From Streptomyces nigra (GTDB lineage: Bacteria; Actinomycetota; Actinomycetes; Streptomycetales; Streptomycetaceae): 64,000 nucleotides of DNA. The notes under the pieces were generated by a model. That model made no database searches. It saw only the letters and a program-made list of their open reading frames with translations, and had not been told where the DNA came from. The position numbers and the translations under genes are program-made. This document shows positions 35,324-44,150 of the stretch, piece after piece. The stretch is from contig NZ_CP029043.1 of assembly GCF_003074055.1 (NCBI RefSeq), forward strand, positions 7,370,501 through 7,434,500, read 5' to 3'. The first letter of the stretch is position 1. The number at the start of each line of letters is the position of its first letter.

Positions 35324-35752
35324 ATGGGTACAGACATCCACGGCTACATCGAGGTCAGGAACAGCTGCGTCGACAGTTCCGAGCCCGATGACGACGAGCC
35401 GCTGCTTCGCTGGCACCAGGCGATGCTCTTGGATCACATCTTCAAGGGCCGCGACTATGACGCCTTCGGCAGCCTCTTCGGCGTCCGCGGAGGATGCAGC
35501 GAGCCGCTCGCGGCCCAGCGTGGCTTTCCCCGAGACGCCTCACGCGCCGCGACACGGGCCTTCGAGTGGGAACAGGAAAACGCGCACAGTGCGTCGTGGA
35601 TCAACTGGGCCGAACTCGCGGGACAGGTCTGGGACAGCGCAGAGCCACGGGTGCCTGACGAGGACTGGGGTGACGTCTGGTCGGTGATGGCGGTACTGGC
35701 CAAGCGGCACCGGGCGGAGAACGTTCGTCTGGTGGTCTGGTTCGACAACTAG
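35324..35752 (+). CDS. Conserved hypothetical protein (MGTDIHGYIEVR type)
   Basis: A 142-residue acidic, tryptophan-rich soluble protein starting MGTDIHGYIEVRNSC, with FKGRDYDAFGSLFGVRGG, ASWINWAELAGQVWD and VWSVMAVLAKRHRAENVRLV, ending in VWFDN. The GTDIHGYIE start and FD(Y/F)..FG.LFGVRG pattern recur in actinobacterial and phage hypothetical proteins. No catalytic motif can be assigned. It stands between decayed genes but is intact. Confidence 0.6.
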   Translation: MGTDIHGYIEVRNSCVDSSEPDDDEPLLRWHQAMLLDHIFKGRDYDAFGSLFGVRGGCSEPLAAQRGFPRDASRAATRAFEWEQENAHSASWINWAELAGQVWDSAEPRVPDEDWGDVWSVMAVLAKRHRAENVRLVVWFDN

Positions 35753-35887
35753 AGCGTGTTCCTTGGAGGAGATGTCGGCTTTCAGTCGAACATGCCCGCG
35801 TAAGGGGCTGGTTCGCCGGTCATCGGGGCCAGGCCTGTGGAAGCGGCGTTCCTGCTCCTCGTGATGGACGAAGGTACCTACTCGCCC

Positions 35888-36386
35888 TCACAGCGAGAGG
35901 TCGCTCAGCGGGCACGCGTCGAATTCAGCAGTCATGAGGCGCCGCAGGAACTCCGTCATACCGCAGCCGAACAGGGCCCAGTGCGGGTCGCCGTGCCTTG
36001 TCCAGACGACCACAGGCCACTCGTCGGGGTTCGGCCCGGTCTTCAGCCAACCGAGTTCGTTTGCGTTGCATCCGCTGCCCCAGGGCACTACTCGATCGGC
36101 ACCCAGTTCGACTCCGGGTGCTCCACCCTCCGTGGTCCACAGCTCGCGGAAGCCGGCTGCGTGACCGGTGATCGATGCCTGCCAACCGTTTCCCACGGGC
36201 AGGGGTGGGAGGACGATCAGGTCATCGATGCAGCCGCCACCGTAGACGGTCATGAAGTCGCGACAGTCGGCAGGGAGGGGAGTGCTCAGCTGGGCTTCGA
36301 CTACCGTCCAGTCCGCGTGTTCGTCCGCACCCCCATTCGGGATCCAGGATCTCCCGCAGCGCCGCTATTCCGGTTCGGCCGTCTAC
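35888..36386 (-). pseudogene. SMI1/KNR4 (SUKH) gene with a frameshift in a G-run and no start codon
   Basis: The 3' part (ATG 36253, 121 residues) starts inside the SUKH core (FMTVYGGGCIDDLI, PVVVWTRHGDPHWALFG). In frame but without a start, the code continues upstream as ADEHADWTVVEAQLS, PLPADCRDF. Before that, one base out of frame, is AALREILDPEWG. The two join if one G is removed from the GGGGG run near 36336. An AGGAGGACAG ribosome site precedes GTA (36386) where GTG would be expected. The span is 499 bases (3n+1). Both start and frame look damaged. Confidence 0.65.
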
Positions 36387-36502
36387 CTGTCCTCCTGGCT
36401 ACTCGTGCTGGTGCACGATATCCGGCGTTGCGCTGCTGGTACGCCTCGGTGTCGAAGGCCGACGGGCGACCACCTGCGCGACCTCGCGCGGACAATGAGG
36501 GC

Positions 36503-36904
36503 ATGACGTTGACGATTTGGGTCGATGACTGGCAGATCCAGTGCTGCGGGGAGAGCTTCACGCCGGGAGATGTCGTCTCGTGGCAGCTGCTTGAGGTCGA
36601 TCCCGAGGACTACGCGGACCTGGTCGGTCGCGATCGCGCTGCGGAGATCGACTTCTGCGAGGAGCACCATGGCCGGGGAGATGACCACGCGCCGACCAGG
36701 TTGCGGGTGCTGACCGTGACAGAAGTGCACTGCCGGTACGAAGTCCCTCCGGGGAGCACGTCGAACGTGCGCCACCCGGTGCCGGGCACAACCGAATTGG
36801 TGCCTGTCAGGCAAGCGGATGGACGGGCATTGAAACGCCAACACGGCGAACTCACCGGCTACCTCGTCACAGCCGAGCGAGTTGCGGACGGGGAAGGCGC
36901 CTGA
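36503..36904 (+). CDS. DUF6578 family protein
   Basis: A 133-residue protein starting MTLTIWVDDWQIQCCGESFT with PGDVVSWQLLEVDPEDYADL, FCEEHHG and VTEVHCRY. The VDDWQ-QCCGE motif is characteristic of the DUF6578 family of Streptomyces hypothetical proteins. The two adjacent cysteines and the EEHH cluster suggest metal binding, but nothing is proven. Start at ATG 36503. Confidence 0.7.
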   Translation: MTLTIWVDDWQIQCCGESFTPGDVVSWQLLEVDPEDYADLVGRDRAAEIDFCEEHHGRGDDHAPTRLRVLTVTEVHCRYEVPPGSTSNVRHPVPGTTELVPVRQADGRALKRQHGELTGYLVTAERVADGEGA

Positions 36905-37247
36905 CCCGGTGTCGTCCAGCCAGTGCATGAGCTTCAGGTGCGGGTGGTCCGGGTGGTGCGGTGACACGGGGCAGATGTGCAGCTGCTGGTCGTAGCCGCT
37001 GCCTATCTGGACCTGGGTGGGCTGCCGAGGGTCGGTGGCGCCGCAATCGCCGGACGACTCCTGCACTTGCCGGCTGCTGCCGCCGTTGCCCTCGAACGTG
37101 GCGATGGTCAGGAGCGCATTCATGTCGTGGCCGTACGCCTCACAGATGCGGGGCGCGGGCGCGGATCCGGCGCGTCCCGAGCGTACAGCTGCGCGACCGT
37201 TCGCTATGGGCCCCTCCGGCGGAGCACAGATCAAGGCGCACAACTCC
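36905..37247. other. Gene-free interval with a coding-like minus-strand stretch
   Basis: No gene is supported in these 343 bases. On the minus strand an open frame reads CEAYGHDMNALLTIATFEGN, SRQVQESSGDCG and LHICPVSPHHPDHPHLKLMH without a convincing start. It could be a remnant of an unidentified gene. I could not assign a family. Confidence 0.35.
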
Positions 37248-37898
37248 TCACGCCGCCACCGCGACACCGGCGCCGACGGCGATGAACAGCCACCCAGTCG
37301 TCAGCTCCCAACGATGGCGGATGGCGGGGCGGGCCAGGAGCGCGCGCAGCCGTGCGGCGACGGCGACCAGGCCGAACCAGTACGCCACGCCGATGAGCAC
37401 GTCCAGGATGCCGAGGAGGAAGATCTGCCGCCCCGGCGAGCCGCCGCCATGGACGAACTGCGGCAGGACGCTCAGGAAGAACAGCGCGGCCTTCGGGTTG
37501 AGCACGTTGGTCAGAAGCCCCTGCCGGAAACCCGACCGCCACCGACTGCCGGACCCACCGCCCCCAGTCACAACCGGGGCGATCGCCTGACGCTGAGCGC
37601 CCTGTGGGCGGGCCGCACGCCGGGCGGCGAGCACAGCCCGGACACCGAGATACACGAGATAGCCCGCGCCCCCGAGTCTGATCGCGTCGTAGATCACCGG
37701 GGAGCGAGCGGCGACCACGGACAGCCCGACCGCGGCGGCCAGCATGTGCACGCACAGCCCACTCTGCGCGCCCAGCGCCGCCGCCCGCCCCTTGGCGGGA
37801 TGTTCGGTGGCCGATCTGAGCACCACGAGGAAGTCCGGACCAGGGACGACGTAGGCCAGCAGCACCACACCGAGGAAGCCGACGAGGTCGACTGACAT
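37248..37898 (-). CDS. LysE/RhtB family amino-acid exporter
   Basis: A 216-residue membrane protein with six hydrophobic segments and the LysE-family features: VPGPDFLVVLRSATEHPAKG after helix 1, GAAxGxC-like GAQSGLCVHMLAAAVGLS, GFRQGLLTNVLNPKAALFFL, then three C-terminal helices. It should export amino acids or derivatives (homoserine-lactone/threonine type); substrate unknown. ATG 37898. Divergent from the FAD oxidoreductase. Confidence 0.88.
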   Translation of the reverse strand: MSVDLVGFLGVVLLAYVVPGPDFLVVLRSATEHPAKGRAAALGAQSGLCVHMLAAAVGLSVVAARSPVIYDAIRLGGAGYLVYLGVRAVLAARRAARPQGAQRQAIAPVVTGGGGSGSRWRSGFRQGLLTNVLNPKAALFFLSVLPQFVHGGGSPGRQIFLLGILDVLIGVAYWFGLVAVAARLRALLARPAIRHRWELTTGWLFIAVGAGVAVAA

Positions 37899-38050
37899 CC
37901 CTCCCCCTTCCGTTGCCGCCCGCCCACGGCCATGGCCCGGTCGAGTACCCCACCCTGCCCGTGACGCGCATCACAGATTCTCCGTGTCACGTTCGCGCCC
38001 TCTCCTCCCATCTCGTGGGCGTCAAGACGCGATAGAAGGAGGACGGAACG

Positions 38051-39262
38051 ATGAAGAACGCACAACACGAGACGGGTACGGCGGCGCATGCCCACCGCGT
38101 CGTGATCCTGGGGGCGGGGTACGCCGGCATGGCCGCGGCCGTCCAGCTCGCGGCGCGGGCGAAGCGGCGCGACGACGTGGACGTGACCCTGGTGAACGCG
38201 CAGGAGCGGTTCACCGAGCGCATGAGGCTGCACATGGCGGCGACGGGGCAGCAGCTCGCCGTGCTGAGCATCGCCGAACTCCTGGCGGGCACGGGCGCAC
38301 GCTTCGTACGCGGCCGGGTGACGGCCGTGGACCCGGAAGCGAAGACCGTACGGATCGACGACGACCAGGTCCTGCCCTACGACACGCTCGTGTACGGGCT
38401 CGGCACCACCACCGACACCTCGGCCGTACCGGGCGTCGAAGAGCACGCGCACACGCTCAGCGGTGCCGAGGACGCCGAGTTCCTGGCCGAACGGCTGGCC
38501 CGGCTCGGCAGCGGCACGGTAGTGGTCGCGGGCAGTGGCCTCACCGGCGTCGAGTCGGCCGCGGAGATCGCGGAACAGCACCCGTACCTCGACGTCGTAC
38601 TCCTGGGCAGGCAGGAGCCCGGTTCCACCATGAACGCGAGGGCCAAGACGTATCTGGACGCCGCACTCCACCGGTTGGGCGTCCAGGTGCGCTCCGGCGT
38701 CGAGGTGGCCAAGGTGCTGCCCGGCGCGGTGGAACTGGCAGGCGGCGAGACCGTCGCGGCCGACGCGGTCCTGTGGACCAGGGGCACACGGACATCACCG
38801 CTGGCGGCCGCCGCCGGGCTGGCCGTGGACGAGCACGGGCGGATCGTCACCGACACCGCGCTGCGGTCGGTGTCCCACCCTGACGTGTACGCGATCGGCG
38901 ACGCGGCCGCCATCCGCCAGGTCTACGGCGTCATGCACGGCACCTGCCAGGGCGGCATGCCGACCGGCGTGCACGCCGCACTGTCGATCGAGCGCGTGCT
39001 CAGGGGCAGGCAGCCCAAGCCGTTTCGCTTCGGCTACTACCACACGCCGGTGAGCCTCGGACGTCACGACGCCGTGGTGCAGTTCACGCGGCCTGATGAC
39101 ACCCCGCGCCGGTTCTGCCTGACGGGACGCATGGCCGTCCGGTACAAGGAGACGGTGACCGCCTCGCCCTGGCCGACGTACGGCCGTATGAAGAAGATGC
39201 CGGCATCGGGCGCGTTCTGGCCCCGGGGCGGCCGCTTCACCCGGATCAGTGGGAACCGGTGA
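38051..39262 (+). CDS. FAD-dependent oxidoreductase (NDH-2-like)
   Basis: A 403-residue two-Rossmann flavoprotein: FAD loop VVILGAGYAGMAAAVQLA at about 17-34, NAD(P) loop VVVAGSGLTGVESAAEIAEQ at about 157-176, and the second FAD motif DVYAIGDAAAI at about 281-291. This is the pattern of type II NADH dehydrogenases and related disulfide-family reductases. An ideal AAGGAGG precedes the ATG. Its stop overlaps the next gene's GTG by 4 bases. Oxidoreductases are one of the classes usually linked to ECF41 sigma factors. Confidence 0.88.
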   Translation: MKNAQHETGTAAHAHRVVILGAGYAGMAAAVQLAARAKRRDDVDVTLVNAQERFTERMRLHMAATGQQLAVLSIAELLAGTGARFVRGRVTAVDPEAKTVRIDDDQVLPYDTLVYGLGTTTDTSAVPGVEEHAHTLSGAEDAEFLAERLARLGSGTVVVAGSGLTGVESAAEIAEQHPYLDVVLLGRQEPGSTMNARAKTYLDAALHRLGVQVRSGVEVAKVLPGAVELAGGETVAADAVLWTRGTRTSPLAAAAGLAVDEHGRIVTDTALRSVSHPDVYAIGDAAAIRQVYGVMHGTCQGGMPTGVHAALSIERVLRGRQPKPFRFGYYHTPVSLGRHDAVVQFTRPDDTPRRFCLTGRMAVRYKETVTASPWPTYGRMKKMPASGAFWPRGGRFTRISGNR

Positions 39263-40188
39263 CCGGCCCGTCCGCCACCCCCGGCCAGGCGGTCTTCCAT
39301 GAGCACCGACGGCTGCTGTTCGCCGTGGCCTACCGTGTCCTCGGCAGCGCATCCGACGCCGAGGACACGGTCCAGGACGCGTGGATCAAGTGGTCGGGCG
39401 CGGATCGTTCGCAGGTGGCCGACCCCAAGGCGTATCTGACGAGGATCGTCTCCAACCTGGCACTCGAACGCCTCCGTTCCGCACGGCACAAGCGCGAGAC
39501 CTACGTGGGCCCCTGGCTGCCGGAACCCGTCCTCACCACGGGCGATGCCTCCGAGGCCGTCGTCGACGCCGAGTCGGTGTCGATGGCCATGCTGGTGGTG
39601 CTGGAGACGCTCAGCCCGCTGGAGCGCGCGGTGTTCGTGCTGAGGGAGGTCTTCGACTTCAGCCACGCCGAGATCGCCGAGGCGCTGGAGCGTTCCGAGA
39701 GCGCGGTGCGGCAGGCGGCGCACCGGGCCCGCCAGCACGTACGGGCCCGGCGCCCGCGCTTCGCGGCCGACCGGGCACGGCAGCGCGCGGCCACCGAGCG
39801 GTTCTTCGCCGCGGCCACCGGCGGTGACGTCAACGCCCTGATGGAACTGCTCTCCCCGGACGTCACCCTGTGGACCGACGGCGGCGGCAAGGTCCGCCAG
39901 GCCCTGCGCCCTGTCGTCGGCGCGACCACGGTGGCCTCCTGGTTCGCGGCCGTCGGCACCGTCACCTACCAGGGCGTGGAGCCGGCCGACATGAACGCCG
40001 GACTCGTCGAGCTCAACGGCGGGCCGGGAATCGTGTTCAGCGGACCGGCAGGCGTGATCGCCACCGTCACCTTCGACTTCGACGGGGACGGCCGTATCAC
40101 CGCCATCCACAACGTGGCCAACCCGGACAAGCTCCAGGCCGTGGCCGACGGCACCACTCACGACCTCTCGGTCGGCCGACCTTCCTGA
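39259..40188 (+). CDS. ECF41-type sigma factor (second copy)
   Basis: A 309-residue sigma factor coupled (GTGA) to the FAD oxidoreductase. Sigma2: LLFAVAYRVLGSASDAEDTV, QDAWIKW; sigma4: VVLETLSPLERAVFVLREVF, EIAEALERSESAVRQAAHRA. It carries WLPEP in YVGPWLPEPV and the ECF41 tail motifs DGGGK and NPDKL in a SnoaL-like domain. It is a distinct paralogue of the sigma factor at 32273. The tail probably modulates activity in place of an anti-sigma factor. Confidence 0.9.
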   Translation: MTGPSATPGQAVFHEHRRLLFAVAYRVLGSASDAEDTVQDAWIKWSGADRSQVADPKAYLTRIVSNLALERLRSARHKRETYVGPWLPEPVLTTGDASEAVVDAESVSMAMLVVLETLSPLERAVFVLREVFDFSHAEIAEALERSESAVRQAAHRARQHVRARRPRFAADRARQRAATERFFAAATGGDVNALMELLSPDVTLWTDGGGKVRQALRPVVGATTVASWFAAVGTVTYQGVEPADMNAGLVELNGGPGIVFSGPAGVIATVTFDFDGDGRITAIHNVANPDKLQAVADGTTHDLSVGRPS

Positions 40189-40238
40189 GCCTGCGCCGCG
40201 GCATCCTGGAAGGCGGCGAAAGGAGCACCGCAGTCACC

Positions 40239-40448
40239 TCAGGCGAAGTCCTCCGGCGTGATGCCGCTGCCGTGGCCCGTCGGCCACTCCACCCGCTCGA
40301 TCCGGTAACCGTCCGGATCCGTCAGATCGTCGAGCCGGTTGAAGAGACGTCCGCCGCGTCGCCCGAGCTCCTGTCCCGGCCGGTCGTCCGGACCGGCGAT
40401 GAAGCCGTCGAGCGACATCGACGTGTACAGCCGGATCGGACCCCCCAT
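40239..40448 (-). pseudogene. Chimeric remnant: reductase N-terminus joined to glyoxalase C-terminus
   Basis: A 69-residue frame. The first part, MGGPIRLYTSMSLDGFIAGP, DDRPGQELGRRGGRLFN, is the start of the RibD/dihydrofolate reductase-like family. The rest, DDLTDPDGYRIERVEWPTGH, GSGITPEDF, is the end of a VOC (glyoxalase) protein. The junction is at LFNRLDD. GGAGGCGGTAATC precedes the ATG, from the reductase gene. A deletion appears to have fused two unrelated genes in frame. The product is unlikely to be a functional enzyme. Confidence 0.7.
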
Positions 40449-40525
40449 GATTACCGCCTCCATCCTCACCCCCCTGTCAGAAGGAAGACCTCAGCCGGTC
40501 GGCGAACTCATCGCACCTGCGATCC

Positions 40526-41143
40526 TCAGCGGCGCACCTTGTACCTGAGGTGCAGCACCCGGTCGCCCTGGATGACCACGTGCGGATCCTCGAGCAGGAC
40601 CTGCCCGTCGACGCTCCCGAAGTACCGCCTGCCCGAGCCGAACACCACCGGCACCACGTCCATCGCCACCTCGTCCACGAGACCTGCCGCGAGGATCTGG
40701 CCGCCGACCTCGCCGGCACTCACCGCGACGACCCGTTCCCCGGCGAGCTCCTGCGCCTTGTCGATCGCGGCCGTCACCCCGTCGACGAAGTGATAGGACG
40801 CCTCCGGATGCCATCCCTCCGGCTTCGGCCGATGCGACACCACGACCACGTGGTCGCCGGCAGGCTGATGGCCCTCCCAGCCGTTCGTCAGGTCGAAGAA
40901 GCGGCGGCCCATCACGATCGTGCCGATCGACTCCCACATCGGCCGGACGTACTGCGCCGACGCACTCGAGACCTTGAAGGCGCTGCCGACGCTGGAGTGG
41001 TCGTACCCGTCCTGCTGGTCCCCACCCGCTCCGATCGGGGTGTCCCCGCTGAAGTACCACTCGTGAAGCGGCCCCACGTCGTCGTGATCGTCGGCGATGA
41101 AGCCGTCCACCGACACGACGTTGTGCATGATCACTGTGCCCAC
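40526..41143 (-). CDS. Dihydrofolate reductase-like (RibD C-terminal domain) protein
   Basis: A 205-residue protein: MGTVIMHNVVSVDGFIADDH, MWESIGTIVMGRRFFDLTNG, WEG, VVVVSHRP, VSAGEVGGQILAAGLVDEVA, MDVVPVVFGSGRRYF. This is the RibD-C/DHFR fold family of small NADPH-dependent reductases. GAGGAGGATCCC precedes GTG 41143. Three genes of this superfamily lie between 40 and 43 kb, one of them broken. Substrate unknown. Confidence 0.85.
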   Translation of the reverse strand: MGTVIMHNVVSVDGFIADDHDDVGPLHEWYFSGDTPIGAGGDQQDGYDHSSVGSAFKVSSASAQYVRPMWESIGTIVMGRRFFDLTNGWEGHQPAGDHVVVVSHRPKPEGWHPEASYHFVDGVTAAIDKAQELAGERVVAVSAGEVGGQILAAGLVDEVAMDVVPVVFGSGRRYFGSVDGQVLLEDPHVVIQGDRVLHLRYKVRR

Positions 41144-41272
41144 GGGATCCTCCTCGACTCCGTCTGCGTGTGCACGAAGTCCCCGTGCCCGTCCGTACAC
41201 ACCGGTACAGACCCGCACCACTCGTGCACAGCCGATCTTGCCGTGCTGAGCCGTGAGAGGGCTTGTAAGAAA

Positions 41273-42115
41273 TCAATCGACGGGCATCGGACCGGCGTCC
41301 GGCGGGAACCCCGGCGCGGCCGGGAACCGGCGTCGCAGCGCCAGGTACTCCGTAGGCGTGTGGCCGGTGAAATCCTTGAACTCCCGGCTCAAGTGGGCCT
41401 GATCGAAGTAGCCCGCCGTATGGGCGAGCTCCGGCCAACCGGTCGGATGCCGGGCGTCCACGGAAAGGATCAGCCGTGCGAAGCGGTAGATCCGCGCCAG
41501 CCGTTTCGGGGTGACCCCTGCATGAGCCTTGAACTGCGCGGCCAGATGGTTGCCGCTCACCCCGGCGTCCGCGGCCAGCGCGCCGACCGGAACCGCGCCG
41601 CCGGACGCGACCAGACGCCCGCCCGCGTGCAGGACGAGATCAAGTCCGCGCGGCGGTGCCTCGGCGAGCCGCGACAGCAGCTCGGCTTCCAGCACGTCCA
41701 GCGTGTCGGCCGCCGACCCGGTGTCGCCGATCCGGTTGCGGATACGGTCCACCGAGCGCCGCCAGACGGTGTCGACCGGTACCCACCGGTCCCGCAGCTC
41801 ACTCGCCGGCACGCCGACGAACGGCGCCAGCCCCCAGGGCTTGAAGTGAACGCCCACGAGCCGGACCCGTGCGGGGTACTCGACGACGAAACGCCTGGCC
41901 CACAGGCCCATGAACCACCCCTCGGCCAGCACGGCCGGTGGCACCCCGGGAGCGGAGTCCCGCAGGAGGACGGGGTCGCCGAGGCTGAGGAACAGGTGTG
42001 CGGACGGCATCGGCGGGATGTTCATCCGGCGGTGACGCGGCACCCCGCTCAGACAGTAGATGTCGTCGACGAACCGGTCGAGGGGAGGACAGGGCGCCCG
42101 GCCGACGTACTCCAT
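41273..42115 (-). CDS. AraC family transcriptional regulator
   Basis: A 280-residue regulator. The N-terminal domain has HLFLSLGDPVLLRD and VGVHFKPWGLAPFVGVPASE, the DUF6597/AraC cupin-like pattern. The C-terminal double HTH spans about 180-265: GVSGNHLAAQFKAHAGVTPK, RLARIYRFARLI and AHTAGYFDQAHLSREFKDFT, GHTPTEYLALRRR. It diverges from a dihydrofolate reductase-like gene, a common pairing in Streptomyces, and probably controls it. ATG 42115. Confidence 0.85.
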   Translation of the reverse strand: MEYVGRAPCPPLDRFVDDIYCLSGVPRHRRMNIPPMPSAHLFLSLGDPVLLRDSAPGVPPAVLAEGWFMGLWARRFVVEYPARVRLVGVHFKPWGLAPFVGVPASELRDRWVPVDTVWRRSVDRIRNRIGDTGSAADTLDVLEAELLSRLAEAPPRGLDLVLHAGGRLVASGGAVPVGALAADAGVSGNHLAAQFKAHAGVTPKRLARIYRFARLILSVDARHPTGWPELAHTAGYFDQAHLSREFKDFTGHTPTEYLALRRRFPAAPGFPPDAGPMPVD

Positions 42116-42245
42116 GCGTTCAGTGTGCCCGACGGCCGTGACGGGTGCGCGACACCCAGCGAATCGGGCGCCGCTCCCTCTAGCGCCGATGAGTTTGCGG
42201 CGGTCGTGCCGTCTACCCCTTCGACGAGACGAAAGGGAGCGCATC

Positions 42246-42851
42246 ATGCGCAAGATCATCGTTTGCACGTTCCTGACCCTGGACGGCGTCATGCAGGCGC
42301 CGGGCGGTCCGGACGAGGACCGGCAGAGCGGGTTCGAGCACGGCGGCTGGCAGAAGCCGGTGGACGACGACGAGGTCGGTGCGGCCATCGTCGGCTGGTA
42401 CGAGGACTTCGACGCCATGCTGCTCGGCCGGAAGACGTACGAGATCTTCGCGTCGTACTGGCCGACCGCCGATCCCGGCAGCCCGTTCACCGACCGGCTG
42501 AACAGCATGCGGAAATACGTGGCCTCCCGCACGCTGACGTCCCTCGACTGGCAGAACTCCGAGCTGCTCCAAGGCGACGCCGCCGACGCCGTGCGCAAGC
42601 TGAAGGAGTCCGACGGCGGCGCCATCAGCGTCGTCGGCAGCGGCGACCTCGCCCAGACCCTCATGCGACACGGCCTCGTGGACGAGTACCGGCTCACCAT
42701 CCACCCGGTCATCATCGGCACCGGCAAGCGGCTGTTCGCCGATGGAGCGATCCCGACCGCGCTGGAGCCGGTCAGTGTGACGACGACGAAGGGCGGCACC
42801 GTCGTCGGCGTCTACCGCGCGAACGGGGAACCCAGTTACGACAGTTACTAG
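42246..42851 (+). CDS. Dihydrofolate reductase-like protein (RibD-C family)
   Basis: A 201-residue protein: MRKIIVCTFLTLDGVMQAPG, WYEDFDAMLLGRKTYEIFAS, YWPT, NSMRKYVASRTL, SVVGSGDLAQTLMRHGLVDE, YRLTIHPVIIGTGKRLF. It is the YwjB/YyaP-type reductase family, with the NADPH-binding VVGSG loop. AAGGGAGCGCATC precedes the ATG. It diverges from an AraC gene and is followed by a hairpin terminator. Reaction unknown. Confidence 0.87.
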   Translation: MRKIIVCTFLTLDGVMQAPGGPDEDRQSGFEHGGWQKPVDDDEVGAAIVGWYEDFDAMLLGRKTYEIFASYWPTADPGSPFTDRLNSMRKYVASRTLTSLDWQNSELLQGDAADAVRKLKESDGGAISVVGSGDLAQTLMRHGLVDEYRLTIHPVIIGTGKRLFADGAIPTALEPVSVTTTKGGTVVGVYRANGEPSYDSY

Positions 42852-42869
42852 AGGCGAACGCCCACGTCG

Positions 42870-42897
42870 GTCCAGCCCGCACCTGAACGGGCTGGAC
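42870..42897 (+). terminator. Hairpin terminator after the reductase gene
   Basis: Perfect 10-base stem GTCCAGCCCG (42870-42879) with its complement at 42888-42897 and an 8-base loop, 18 bases past the stop codon. Confidence 0.75.
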
Positions 42898-42920
42898 ACC
42901 GCCTCCTGGCGCCCAGCGCC

Positions 42921-43078
42921 TCACTCACTCCCGGCGAGTGCCGTGAGAACGCCGGCCGCCGGCGCCGACCGGAACACCATGCCGGACACGGACGTGCACT
43001 CCGAGCGGGCATGGGCTCCCTGACCGACCGCCCCGATGCCATCCAGGACCGGCACACCGGCCGCCGCCAGGAAGATCC
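42921..43078 (-). pseudogene. C-terminal fragment of an M20 family peptidase
   Basis: About 52 codons ending in a TGA at 42921 read FLAAAGVPVLDGIGAVGQGA, HARSECTSVSGMVFRSAPAA, GVLTALAGSE. GxGxVGxGAHxxxE is the region of M20/ArgE-type carboxypeptidases that carries the last zinc histidine. The rest of the gene is absent, and the frame ends in unrelated DNA near 43078. A remnant; no start or ribosome site. Confidence 0.55.
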
Positions 43079-43323
43079 GAAATGGCGATCGGTTGGGTGG
43101 ACGGGGCAGATGAGGGTCAGTGGCGTGGGGAAGTGCGGCAGGTGCTGCAAGCGCTGGAGGCGTCTACGGATCGCTGAAGATCGGTCGTGCGGGAGGGCTT
43201 CGCTGTGGGCCGGACGGAGGGCGAGCGCATTTCGTTCGCACTGTTGTGCACGACTTCGTAAGATCGCCGCGCGAGGCGTGCCGCGAGGGGCAGGACGCTC
43301 GCTCAGAAACTTCGGAGAGTCTC

Positions 43324-44124
43324 ATGGGTCGCCGTCCTCTCGCACTCACCGCCGCCGCCGTGCTGTTGGGCGCAGGCTGCTCCGCGGCGGACGCGGAAAG
43401 CAATGACAAGGCTGAGTCGGCGAAGGCATCGGCGGACCAACAATCCGCCGTGCGGAAGGCTGTTGAGGCGCTTCGTCAGGACAGCGCCGGGTTCGATCAG
43501 GAGATCGAAATCGAGGGCGACGGCCAGGTCTACCGCCTGACCATCGCCGGCGGCTTCGACTTCGCGGCGGATCGTGGCCATCTGGAGGTCGATCTCCCTG
43601 GCGGTGCGATCGACCACAGCGAGCAGGTGTTCGCGGACGGCAAGATCTACATCAACGGCGTCCAGGGGTCCGGCGTGGACAACTGGGGAGTCATGGCTCG
43701 GGACAAGGCCGAGGCCCACTACCTGCTGCGGGCACCGCTGAACGACCCCGAGCACGTCCTGCAGCAGATCGCAGCGATGCGCAAGATCTCCCGACAGGGC
43801 GAGGAGAAGGTCGAGGGAGTGCGTACGGCGCACTACCGGGGCATCCTCGACCACCGCACCACCACTCTCCGCACCGCCCCGGACGTCCGCGCGAAGATCG
43901 ACCGAACCCGCGACGCCCTGGGCGGGGACCTCCCGGTCTTCGCGGACGCATGGATCGACGGCAAGGGACGCCTGGTGCGGGTCCGTATGAACGTCAACAT
44001 GTCCGGCGCAGGGGTGACATCGACGATGACCCTCACGGACATCGGCAAGCCGGTCCGCGTCACGGTTCCGCGCCCCTCGGACACCACCCCGGTGACCGAG
44101 GTCAGCGGCGTCCTGAACGGTTGA
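43324..44124 (+). CDS. LppX/LprAFG-like lipoprotein
   Basis: A 266-residue lipoprotein: short signal peptide with lipobox LGAGC, acidic linker, then a beta-rich half-barrel domain (FDQEIEIEGDGQVYRLTIAG, HSEQVFADGKIYINGVQ, VRTAHYRGILD, WIDGKGRLVRVRMNVNMSGA). The pattern fits the LppX/LprG family, whose hydrophobic cavity carries lipids or glycolipids in mycobacteria. The role in Streptomyces is unclear. GGAGAG precedes the ATG at 43324; the longer frame from 43120 is not favoured. Confidence 0.8.
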   Translation: MGRRPLALTAAAVLLGAGCSAADAESNDKAESAKASADQQSAVRKAVEALRQDSAGFDQEIEIEGDGQVYRLTIAGGFDFAADRGHLEVDLPGGAIDHSEQVFADGKIYINGVQGSGVDNWGVMARDKAEAHYLLRAPLNDPEHVLQQIAAMRKISRQGEEKVEGVRTAHYRGILDHRTTTLRTAPDVRAKIDRTRDALGGDLPVFADAWIDGKGRLVRVRMNVNMSGAGVTSTMTLTDIGKPVRVTVPRPSDTTPVTEVSGVLNG

Positions 44125-44150
44125 ACCGGACGACAGCATGGGCGCCGGGC

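Noticed and set aside
37992..38023. A second ECF41 promoter upstream of the FAD oxidoreductase
   Set aside because: TGTCACG is present at 37985 but no CGTC at 16 bases; the nearest CGTC is 28 bases away.
43080..43190. Short plus-strand frame MAIGWVDGADEGQWRGEVRQ
   Set aside because: Only 32 codons, no ribosome site and no recognised family.
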